DNA of 64,000 nt. It comes from Bolinopsis microptera (taxonomy: Eukaryota > Ctenophora > Tentaculata > Lobata > Bolinopsidae). The stretch spans positions 16,137,118 to 16,201,117 of the forward strand of contig NC_087078.1 in NCBI RefSeq assembly GCF_026151205.1, given 5' to 3'. The notes below the pieces were generated by a model. It was given only the letters and a program-made list of their open reading frames with translations. It did no database searches and was not told the origin of the DNA. Positions 42,712-53,200 of this stretch are shown here, piece by piece (position 1 is the first letter of the stretch; every line of letters starts with the position of its first letter). A program made the position numbers and the translations under genes.

Positions 42712-42921
42712 TTAGAAGTTTAAAGGCACCTGACTGTTAGGTCTATACACTCTGTTCCAACTCTGTTGGCCATAACCACTCTGATATGAAGACCCTCTGT
42801 CTTGATATCTACCTCTATTACCAGCTAATCTGCTCGGACAGTTCCTCTGAAAATGTCCAATATCACCACACTCCCAACAACCTTCCAACTGATGGCGAAC
42901 GTTACGATCATCATTTCTCAT
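42712..42921 (-). CDS. Gag nucleocapsid fragment with CCHC zinc knuckle
   Basis: 69 residues. Contains CWECGDIGHFQRNC, a perfect CX2CX4HX4C knuckle, followed by an Arg/Gly/Gln/Tyr-rich tail typical of retroelement nucleocapsid regions. The capsid part of Gag is not seen upstream, which supports an internal deletion. Confidence 0.7.
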   Translation of the reverse strand: MRNDDRNVRHQLEGCWECGDIGHFQRNCPSRLAGNRGRYQDRGSSYQSGYGQQSWNRVYRPNSQVPLNF

Positions 42922-43262
42922 GGTAGCTTAATCTCACAATTATACGAGCTATCTATCTAGATTTAACTGTACTGCGAAGCTTACAAACGGCTGTAAAACT
43001 GGGTGCTTGTTAAAACGATAGCACTGAACTGGAATATACAGGTACCACAAAATGCGTAGCAACACTTACTAATTCTAGTAGGAAGTACTCAAGATCTAGA
43101 ACAACCTCCAACGTAATTCTTCTGAACTGCGACGTACACCGAACTTAGCTTAGCAAATGACAACGTTAGGATCTAAAACGAAACTATACTGAATATAGGT
43201 GATACTAGAAGGATCACGAGCAAAAATAGCAACACTAAAAGTGGCCTCCAGATATAGAAAAC

Positions 43263-43651
43263 TGAGTTCTCCACATCCGGCTCTCCGGGTATACTCTCAA
43301 AACTCGTCACGCCATACTGCGTGACGGCACAACGCATCTGCTTGTACCACGTGACACGCCGTCTCGCCAATAAGCACTCCACTAGCAGTCACCCTGCGTC
43401 CGCGAGGACCAACCACAGGTCTGGCTGTTAGTCAGGTGCAAAGTGAGCGGACGGCTCGTTACAGACAGTTAGTCTGACAGTAGTTCTGCCAGCCAACCGA
43501 CTTACACTCAAAATGTGTAACTCCCAAATACGAACATATAAAAACATTGGTTATTATATACCCGGAAATACATACTAAATTCTACGTCCCTTAAACGTTA
43601 TACTAAAACTAAGATATCCCAAAAGATATCTCTAAATACCATATTACAACA
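43263..43651 (-). repeat. LTR (5' LTR in element orientation)
   Basis: 389 bp, near-identical to 40440-40828. A primer-binding site could not be assigned with confidence. Confidence 0.92.
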
Positions 43652-44137
43652 AGTACATTGTACATGCATAATTAAAATTCTGATCGGCTTCAAATTCAAT
43701 CATTTCAAGCCTCAATTTTATGAGCATTTTAATCAGGCAGATTCGGAGTTATAATTATTTCTATTGCAGACTAAAATACCACAATTTTAGCGATTTGCTC
43801 ATGCATTGGTAAAAGTGGCATATTCACTTTCAGTCAGTGATCGACAGATATATATCATATACATATGTTGTAGCGCGATGCACTACTGGGTCGCGCGCGC
43901 GCATCCAATAATGCTTCTCGCAACATTCGGTAGATCGGCGAGATGCACCACTGCCTCACCGAGCTGCGAAGGATTGACATCGTGAATCAAATATATATGC
44001 TTACCTAAACACAAGGAAATGTTTTCAAAGGTAAAATTTCGAAATCGTTGAAATTACCTCCTTATTAATGAAGTTATGAATTTACATTTCGAATTTTTAA
44101 AGTAGCCTGACATATTTATAATCAAAAAGAGATGATA
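43652..44137. repeat. Non-coding; second copy of CG-rich interspersed repeat
   Basis: 43868-43990 matches the repeat at 4060-4200 ('tgtagcgcgatgc', 'gatcggcgagatgc', 'gattgacatcgtgaatcaaa'). Otherwise nothing seen. Confidence 0.5.
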
Positions 44138-44668
44138 TTTGACCAAAACCCATAATCACGGTTAGAGTGGACCGCTGCCATGAGTGCCTTTCTTTCCTAA
44201 ACAAAAGGAAATGATATTAATTTGAATAACCGTCCGCAAATGCAAAATGATACCGAGAATGAAAATGAAATCGGTCGCTCGCTTTTCCCATTCATTCACG
44301 GCTTACGAATTTTAATAAGTTTCAATTAATTACATCAATCGCATGCTGTAAAAATCTTTTTGGGTTGCTTTCGGGTCGATACCTAGTATTACGGGATAAG
44401 AGCGGTAGTTAGTGTCCAATTAGCTGTTGTTTATTGAATATTTATTGCCGAGTACAGCCGCCTTCGGGTAGTTTTTCTTAATCTATTACAATTGTAAATG
44501 AACCATGAAGGGGAAATATGCGAGCGGCCGATTTCATTCTCGGTATCATTTTGCATTTGCGGATGGTTATTCAAATTAATATGTAGTATTATTTCATTTT
44601 GTCTGGGAAAGAGAGACACTGGCAGCGGTCCACTCTACCCATGATTATGGGTTTTAATTTTGGTCAAA
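44138..44668. mobile_element. Palindromic MITE-like element, 531 bp
   Basis: Long inverted arms: left tttgaccaaaacccataatc...agagtggaccgctgcca, right tggcagcggtccactct...gattatgggttttaattttggtcaaa. The inner part (gagcggccgatttcattctc against its complement) is also inverted. No coding capacity and no clear target duplication. Confidence 0.7.
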
Positions 44669-47336
44669 TAATATTATATATACTTGATACTTCACGACAA
44701 TCTGTTGTAAAGCAGAGGTTCCAGAAAACCCACTTCCCGATATTCTTGAAACTTTAAACTTTTTTTACAGTCGATTTGGCTAACTAAACGTCTGGACGCA
44801 CTGCAAAAGTTTAAACGTCTAACTCAATTTTAACATGGTTTTTAAGGCACCTAAATGTAGCGATTTTGGGTTTTTTAACCGAATTTCGTTGTTCGTAGAA
44901 CAGTGCTGGTATGGTGCGTATTTTGCGCAAATTTCTAAAAACCTCCACATGACTAATTCTTATTCTTGCCATTTTTTCCCTACTCTTGCCGAAGGCAAAA
45001 AGATCGTAGGGAATAAGTAATCGGGTTTGGATATATGAGGTGGCCCGACGGTCCTACGGTGTCGACAAAAGTCTGCTCCTTCGCAATATAAACCACTCCC
45101 TATAATTATGTGTATTGGAAGCGTATGTTATGCTGCGCGCAACGCTAGCCATGTGTTAATTAATTACAGTGAAGATCCTCATTCGCAAAGTTATTTTCCG
45201 CAATTTTCTGGATTCATTTATTGTTGATGCGCGCGGCGCTACATTGGTCAAATAAATCGTCAATTTTAACCATGCGCGAATCCCACTCATTTATTATTTT
45301 TTCCAGTCACACTTTTCACTCGAAAGAATTAATGGTACAAAATACAAGTACATTGCGTCGTAGGGAAAATTAAATAAATCGTGCGTGGTTTAACCGCGGC
45401 GAAATTCTTGTTGACATTGAATTATAATGTTTTGAACTTAAATTTAGAATATGCCTGCTTAACGACTTTCGAGGAGTCCTACTCCTAACGCCTGGAAAAA
45501 ATAAAGGGGGTATAATAGTATTGGGGGTAAATAGTATATATAGTGAGTATAATGGCAACGCCAACAGTCATGCTTGCGCCATGCTTGACATACGTTGCAT
45601 GCCACTTTTCGCGCGCAAAGCGCGCGCCGCCGACGGCGCTACTAATTCACGAAAATCGCGCTATATTTATATTTCGCATTGGATATATAGATGACCAATG
45701 ATATCGCAGTATTAAAGTCATGTGATACCGCGATGTAATGAGCTAGCTGGCGTCTGCCTAAGATCATATTTATGCTTTCTCCTCTTTTATCACTCGATAG
45801 TGGTAACTCGTTACATATGCTTTGTGCTTATACTTTTTTGTTTAACCTGTTGTTCAATTTGTTTAACATTTCTTTGGTTATTTCAAACCACTTCAATCCC
45901 CAAATTTATACATCTAACTATCTCTCTGGTTGCTTCCATCTCGTTAAAGCCAAGGCTCGACCGGGACTGCTTTTTTGGCCGGGACTGGGGAAAAGTGCCG
46001 GGACCAGGATTAAGACCAGGACCGGGATTAGGGATCAGGATTAAGCCGCAATCCTGGTCTTATCACAAGTTGGGCATTCTCCAGTACTGTTTGTGGTTTG
46101 GCTATTATGGCTAATCACCTCCAATCCAACCTCATGTTGATGTAGTAGAATCTTCACTCAATCTACTTCTAGTTTTCTTCGATTCTGCTACCTCCATTCT
46201 AGCTCTTTTGAGCATTCTCTGAATGCTACTTCCTGCTCTATCTAGCTTCCACCAACGCTCAATAATTGTTATTATGCTACCACTAGCACTTGCAAATGTT
46301 AGCCCTATCCAGCTCAGCAACCTCAGACTTGTTCCTACTCTGTCCAGCTATCACCAGCACTTGCAAATTACAAAAATCATTGACATACGTTGCATGCCAC
46401 TTTTCGCGTAACATTAACAATCTATTCGTTAGTGTGTTTTCCATTTGTCTCATGCTGTTCAATTATGTGTTTATATAATTTTATAATCCATATCTATGGA
46501 CATTTAATTGACCTCATACTCAATTGTTAGTTATTAGAATTGTAGGCTTAACGGAGAAATAAAAGAGTAACGTGATAACTCTTACTTCGTATTATAGATT
46601 ATGCTAGTTAAGTATTTAGCTAACAAAGCTACTTGTCTATGTTACTGAAGGAAGTTGGGACAAACTCTAAAGAGGAACTGCGAACCCTGATGCGGGACAG
46701 GGATATATGGAGGGGGTTTTCTGGCGTAGATCGGACTTAGCTCCGACATAGTTAGCTAATTAGTGATTCACTCCCGGCGCGAGAACAAAGCGCCAGGAAA
46801 ATAAGACAATTTTTCGCGCAAACTTGTAAATTTACTTACGCCGCGCAGAGGTGTTCCTTCCTGGTGTATCCATATTATCCCTGATATTGGGATACGAAAC
46901 ATGTATCAACGCCATGCCAGCACTGTGATTTCAGTGTTCAGGTGATCGAGACAGTTTTTCGCCAATATCTTGCCAGGGAAGTATTTTTGATTTTAACCTT
47001 ATGTGAATGTCATGCAATGTAGGTGATTTGGAATCATCATCCGAAAATACATCGATTCAAGTTGGTTTCACTTTTAGAAAAATCTTGAAGATCGATTTAC
47101 TTTTAGCACGCTTGATTTTTACTTCATACTTGAAAACTTTTCGACGAAATATTTTTAAAATTGTTGTTCAAAATGTCCAGAAACGTCTATTAGTATTAAA
47201 GCAACCTTTTGATAGTCTGAACTGTTCATTATCCTTTGATCAAATTAAAAACTCTGTAAAACCCAAATTTAAAATTAAGGTGTAAAACGGCAAAAATACA
47301 AATTTCCCAACCCAAAAAAATTAGCTGTAGGTTTAA
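44669..47336. other. Non-coding, dispersed short repeats
   Basis: No gene supported. 'gacatacgttgcatgccacttttcgcg' occurs at about 45586 and 46380. A purine/GC patch of 'ccgggac(c/t)aggatta' units lies at about 45960-46045. Frames at 45722-46114 and nearby carry no recognisable domain. Confidence 0.5.
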
Positions 47337-48088
47337 TAGTGAAGTCATTCCCGATCTCATTTTAATTCCCGGGATTCGGGATCAATCCCGACCAAAATAA
47401 ATCCCGGGATTCCCGAAAATCGGGAAAAATTTCCCGGATTCCCGAAAATCGGGAATTTCCCGGGATTTCCCGGAAAAAAGTGAACTTGAAGCAGTATAGA
47501 GTGTCATTTGCAATTTTGATTAGAATTTTTTGGACTTATCAATATCAAACTCAAAGATGTTCGCTCGTGAAAAGATAAATCTACTGATATTTCATGATCC
47601 ACCTCAGCCCAGGTTCTTCATCGCTCACTGATTCTGAGTCATTATCTCTATCTTCATCGTCGATCAGGTAGTCACCTAAAACAGTCAACTCTGCCAAGTC
47701 AGGGTCTTCAGTGGTATTTTCCTTGACTTTAGATTTTTTTACAGAACTAAAGACAAATTGGTCGGATCAGGCAGCTAGCTGCTAGATCAAGATGCGCGCA
47801 TATTTTACAACAGTGTCAGTACAACGTAACATAAAATAAAAGCACGTGTGGCGATGATTGTTATGATTATATCATGATCATTATTTATTTATATTACCCA
47901 GCGTGAGCATCGAAGATTCGAGCATTAGCAAGCTTATCTAGGCGCTAAATTTAAAAAAATTACGTTGCATAAAATTTCCCGAAATTCGGGAAATAAAAAA
48001 ATTCCCCGGTCGGGAATTTCAGGTCAAAAATGGTCGGGAAATCCCGGGATCGGGAATTCCCGACATCGGGATTCGATTGACTTCACTA
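47337..48088. mobile_element. hAT-like non-autonomous transposon, 752 bp
   Basis: Ends TAGTGAAGTCA and TGACTTCACTA are inverted; the sub-terminal regions are packed with 'attcccggga' and 'aaatcgggaa' motifs in both orientations. About 47591-47765 on the minus strand encodes an acidic fragment (DYLIDDEDRDNDSES) with a stop, perhaps the end of a transposase. A near 8-bp duplication (gtaggttt/gtaggtta) lies close outside, though two extra bases are present on the left. Superfamily assignment is tentative. Confidence 0.55.
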
Positions 48089-49400
48089 GTAGGTTATAAA
48101 CTTACAAAAAAAATGCGGTCACATTTTTTCTTTATTTATAAGGCGAAGAATATTTTCGTGCTGAAAATTAGACGAAATGAAAAGTCTGAATTCAGGTCGC
48201 TGAATAAATTAGAAATTAATTCAAAATTGGACACAAATGCGATACAACAAAAAGCTTTTAAAATAAAACAGATTAATTGCCTAATTTTTATGATATTGTG
48301 CACGAAATGGTGACCTCCTGACCACTTACGTTAAAATGTGTCTTCGTCGGTTGATTTACAAATTAAAGTTTGATTAAAAAGTCGGTCCGAGGGAACTATT
48401 CAGTAAACCATATTTGGTAAATTTAAGCTGTTATGTGGATTCTCCTCTACCTAGCTATAAATATAATTCTGAAATACGAGTTTTAATATTTCATCCAAAA
48501 TCAAAACTTGTAATGACCAAATGCAAAATGTGATATTGTAGAATTGTCTTAACCTTTCAATCAACTGATGAAGACACATTTATAATAATTATATGCTTAA
48601 ACCATAAAACCAACTTCATGATCACTGAGTATATCCCATATCGGTATCCCATATCGGTATCCCATATCGGTATCCCATATCGGTATCCCATATCGGTATC
48701 CCATATCGGTATCCCATTCCTTAACAAAACCCAGCTAGAACTGTCTGCTAGCATGTGAGTAGACCCCATCAAATCATGTATCTCAGACTTTTGTATTTTA
48801 CAAATCCAACCAACGGACTATAAGATAGGCTACATAACGAATAAATTAAAAGGGCGTTTAACTTGGGTGCCTGATTTCTGATAATTTAAACTTCAAACGA
48901 ATCCTACAAACTCTTAGTAACCTATTTTCCAGGAATTAGTTGGTCTGAAATTAGATGCTTGATGTTGTTGGCACCGCCAGTCAACAATATACATTTAAAT
49001 ACATTACCTATTGCAGTATTGCTGCATTAGCAGCCAAGTATACCCTAATGATAATGATAAAGAAGTACTGATTGTACATTTCTGAGAACCTACATATTTT
49101 AATGTCTTCTCAAAGACAGGATAATTTAACTGGATATTTTTGAGACCTCTCTTTAAAATGAAAGTTCCCAAAACGCATAACCAAGCTTTTAAGTAAACTA
49201 AACAGTTAAACATTTAAAATCACATTCATAAAAACATCAGCACATTCATTTCATCATTTTTATAACCCTTTAAATTACACGCGGCATCAAAATAAACAAA
49301 ATATAATAATAATTAAAAATCTCAACGAACGATGTTTAACTAATAAAGCCCTCCAACAAAACCCTGTGTTGCTAAAAGCGGAGAGGCGGTCCACGTTTGT
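48089..49400. other. Non-coding
   Basis: No gene supported. Contains the 13-bp satellite at 48633-48718. Confidence 0.5.
48633..48718. repeat. 13-bp tandem repeat
   Basis: About 6.5 exact copies of atcccatatcggt. Confidence 0.95.
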
Positions 49401-49420
49401 TTGACAAGTGTTGGCGCTCA

Positions 49421-49483
49421 GCCAATCAGATTGAAGATAATCCAACACGTGTCAGCGCTGAGCCAATCAGATTGAATATAAAA
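49421..49483 (+). promoter_or_regulatory. Twin CCAAT boxes followed by TATA box
   Basis: Two near-identical blocks gcgctNagccaatcagattgaa (CCAAT at 49422 and 49463) are followed by TATAAAA at 49477-49483. The geometry is that of a polymerase II promoter reading right. The frame at 49397-49609 shows nothing known. Confidence 0.4.
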
Positions 49484-49821
49484 CAAACTAATCAAGTACA
49501 CAATCTGCAAACGGGCGCCAATCTACCGCTGGTAGCAACATCGTTATCATTCAATCTGCAAGAATCAGATCGGAATCATAATAATAATCGTTCACAACAC
49601 AAACAATGAAACACTAATTAAACCTCGTGACTCTATCAGCGTGTCACGTGTCTGTAGGTGTGTATTTATCACGTGGCTATACTTTGACTGAGCCTTTGCG
49701 ACCTGAAGTGGGAACGAGCGTTATTTGATATACAATTTCAAATGGGGGATTTTTTTTCAGGATGCTCTTTTTGGTCTAAGTAAAAAGAAAAACTATCACA
49801 CAATTGTCCAATATACACTAG

Positions 49822-49882
49822 TGACGTCATGAAATATACACTAGTGACGTCATGAAACACTAGTGACGTCATGAAATATAAA
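49822..49882 (+). promoter_or_regulatory. Three CRE sites followed by TATA box
   Basis: Three perfect TGACGTCA palindromes (49822, 49845, 49864) in tandem 'cactagtgacgtcatgaaa' units end in TATAAA at 49877-49882. CREB/ATF proteins bind this octamer. The downstream region has a GTAAGT donor-like site at 49988, but no recognisable protein before the convergent KIF1 3' end. Confidence 0.5.
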
Positions 49883-50227
49883 GTACAGGTTGTCAGCAAA
49901 ATTTCAAATTTATACTTTGATCAATTGAGTCCAATAAAGTCAGCAGCAACCCTGACCAAACCCGCAGGATCAGTTGTTCGGCTGTTTGTAAGTTTGTTTG
50001 TCAGTTTAAGTGTAATATCGTCTGTCTCACTATCTTTTGTACTGCGTTGTTTTATTTAAATTTGATTTTGTATTGACCATAGTATTTACCATGAAAAAAT
50101 TCGATTCAAATAAAGATCAGCTAGTATGTCTATTGTCTGTTCACAAAACAATCAGAATTATTAGATAGAAAGAATAGAATGATTTGATTGATTAATTAAA
50201 CTGATTAACAGGCTAATTGATGGTTAA

Positions 50228-53200
50228 TTACCTAAGAGTTCCCGCCAGTAGTGGGTTCATGGCGTACAACCAGGCGTCGATGTCCTCACTTGAGCTACCT
50301 TGGAGATAATAAATATTCGCTCCCCTTACCAACCTGAGTTAATTTTATATAAGAGCAGAAGAAAGTATTTTAAGTAAGAAAGTATTTACATAGCAAAAAC
50401 TCGGACCAAATCCGACGTAATAAAAAAAAGCTAAAACGCTCATCGCTAACAAAACTCAAAGTGGAAAAAACTGCGATTTGTAAAGAGCCCAAACCTAAAG
50501 ACACCCAGTTTGAGGTCACTGTTGGGTTTGGTGAGGGAGATCCGGCAAGTTGAGAGGTTGAGAACCCACCGAGGACACGGGTCTTTGTCCGTGTTGTACA
50601 GTATCAAGAACGGGCGCTGTATGACCTGAGGGAAAGGAATTAGTACCTGACACCTGAATCAACTTCTTTTGAACAGCTCTGTTAAGTAGAAAGTAGAAAG
50701 CTACACAGTATCAAATAATTTATAGTCGCACAAAGATGACTCACACAAAAGCGTCTGTCCCAGGTTCTTGATTCCATGTTCATGAAGTGTAACCAGCCTC
50801 GTTTACTGATCTCGTTACTCAATCTAAACTCCAGCAGCTCCGGGGTCAGGAGCTCGTCCAGCTCTGCTTCTGTAGAGTCGTAGGAGCAGTTATCTTCCTC
50901 GTACATAGGGGCTGCTGGGAGGGACGTTGTTAACGGGAGTGTGTGACATTTTGAGGACATATTTGGGGAGGGAATACTGAATCCGTCTCAATAATCAATC
51001 TTGAAAGAAGAAGAATATCCTATTGCTCTAAATCAGAACACAGTTTCTTAGTGTATTATACCTGGAGGAGTACGCCGGGCTTCAGCCTCCAATTCTCGAG
51101 TAGCTAGGGTACTCAACAAACAGGGCCTCTTTAACCTCTCATAGCACCTGAATAAGAGGAAGGTTAGTGGGCTATTAGTTAACATCTGCTCTACATACCA
51201 ATCTTACACTCCACCTTGATTCAGGTCAGCACCTGAAGTCATCTGCATACCTGGTAAGGAGCTGTTATCTGCATACCTGGTAAGGAGCTGTTATCTGCAT
51301 ACCTGGTAAGGAGCTGTGTTTGTCGCTCATTATATTCCACTTCATCTTCCACTTCTTTCTTCACTACCTCTCTCCTCTTCTTCTCCCTCCTTTCTCGCCT
51401 TCTCGTCCTCCCTGAAAAGATCTTGTTTGAAATTGAAAATAATACCAGATTCTGCTCACACCAATGTTATTAAGCATTGTTGATGTTCTTTGTATATCTA
51501 TGTCAAAAAATCTGAAGCTCCGCTAACAGGAACTAATATTAAACCGTAATATCTTCCCAGTCTCACCTCCGCTGCTGCCCTCGCTGCTGGCCTTGTCCCG
51601 TATCTTGTCCGAGAGAGCCAGTGCCTGACGAGTGTCCTCTACAGTGGACAGGTAGGACAATCTCTCCAGAGACAGCTGGTTATCCGATATGAGATCCTCA
51701 CCGTGCGCGCGCCACTCTCCTAGCACCTCCTCACCACGTACGTACGTGCTGGAAGTGTCCTGGAAATTAGGAGAGATTAGTAGGAGAGTTAATTAGAAGA
51801 GAAACTTTTTGAAAAATAAGGATTAAGAAAAAGGACAAACTATATGATCAGAGAAGTAACAACAGTTTGGAAATGTCACCAACCCATATGACGATAAAAT
51901 TACAGAAATACCTGGAGAACCATAGGAGAAGAGTTTTCAGTAGCAATAGTCTTACAGAGCATCATCTCGTGCATGCAGAAACTAGCGTAGGAGTCTGCTG
52001 TGCGGAGAGTGGTTGCTGTGAACAGTTTCTTGAGGGATCTCAACATGGCACTGTCGTTACGACCCTGAGGGTTGGGGTTTTAAGTTCTAAGTTTTTTATT
52101 TCTTGTAAGTTAATGAGTGTGAACACCAAATTTGAACAAGCCTGAGCCCGCGGACATGGCCGCGCAGGGTGGTATGTTAGTTTCTGTATCATAGATCTTT
52201 AATAGGAGACGAATGAGCAACAGTTCAAGTATAAAGATTTTGTGAACATCATCAGATAACAATACAAATTAATAACATATAATCATTACTTGATTAATAA
52301 CATATAATCATAACTTGTCTGCACGGATCCAGAAAGCCTCAGGAGCATTCAATCAGCTCGGTAATATTTGGAAGAATCGCAATATCCAAACTAACACCAA
52401 AATACGGATATATGTTGCAGCGGTTCTAACAATATTACTTTATGGAAGCGAAGTCTGGAACACTACTTCAAAGCAACTACATCGCTTCGAAGTTTTTCAT
52501 CAAAACTGTTTGAGGAGAATCCTTCGAATTAAGTGGTTCCACCGGACGAGCAATGTTCAAGTGTTGGAGCGGGCAAGAATAAACCCGGTTATAACCTACA
52601 TCAGTGCCAACCGTCTTCGCTGGTTTGGACATGTTTCTGCCGTGAATGCCGGACACCAGGCTACCAAAGTATCTATTTGACTGGACACCTGCTCACGGTT
52701 GAAGATCACGTGGGCGGCCAAGAAAGAATTGGCGAACCTGTGTCCTAGAAGACGCAGTAACATTTACAGGAGATCCAGACATTGTATTTGATAAGGTCCG
52801 AGAGTTGGCAGGAAACCGAAAGCACTGGAGAGAGATGATACGACATAAGCGGCAATTCCTTGGAGCAGGCCACTCGAATGATTGAGGAGACCTTATCAAG
52901 TATCAAGTAAGTAATCATTACTTAATCAAGTCATCAGAAACATTTAACAACGTAAGGGTTATAGAAAATGTAATCTGAGTATTGTCATACAAGTTTTACA
53001 TAATGAAATGATTATTTTCCTAACGGCTTAAACTTGAAAGTCCTCCAAATCAGAGACACAATGATAAAATTAAAAGAACAGACTTTTTCCTAATATCAAC
53101 ACAAACTTAAATACTGACAAAAATGTATTTTTTTAACTGTCACAAAAAGTCCCCTTTTTTCTCCCCGAGTATTTTTATGATCCGAGTACTTGTAACTAAA

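Larger units (their letters stand above)
40440..43651 (-). mobile_element. LTR retrotransposon without recognisable pol
   Basis: Two 389-bp direct repeats (40440-40828 and 43263-43651) bracket 2.4 kb. The repeats begin TG and end CA and differ by only a few bases near one end. Internal frames on the minus strand include a Gag-type zinc knuckle, so the element reads right to left. No protease, RT, RNase H or integrase motifs were found. The terminal dinucleotides are symmetric. No clear 4-6 bp target duplication was found (agaag left, agtac right). It is a non-autonomous or internally deleted element. Confidence 0.85.

Noticed and set aside
45722-46114. 130-residue frame with hydrophobic N-terminal half
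   Set aside because: Composition reflects T-rich DNA; the C-terminal half is a GC repeat (PGPGLRPGPG) that is out of place in a membrane protein.
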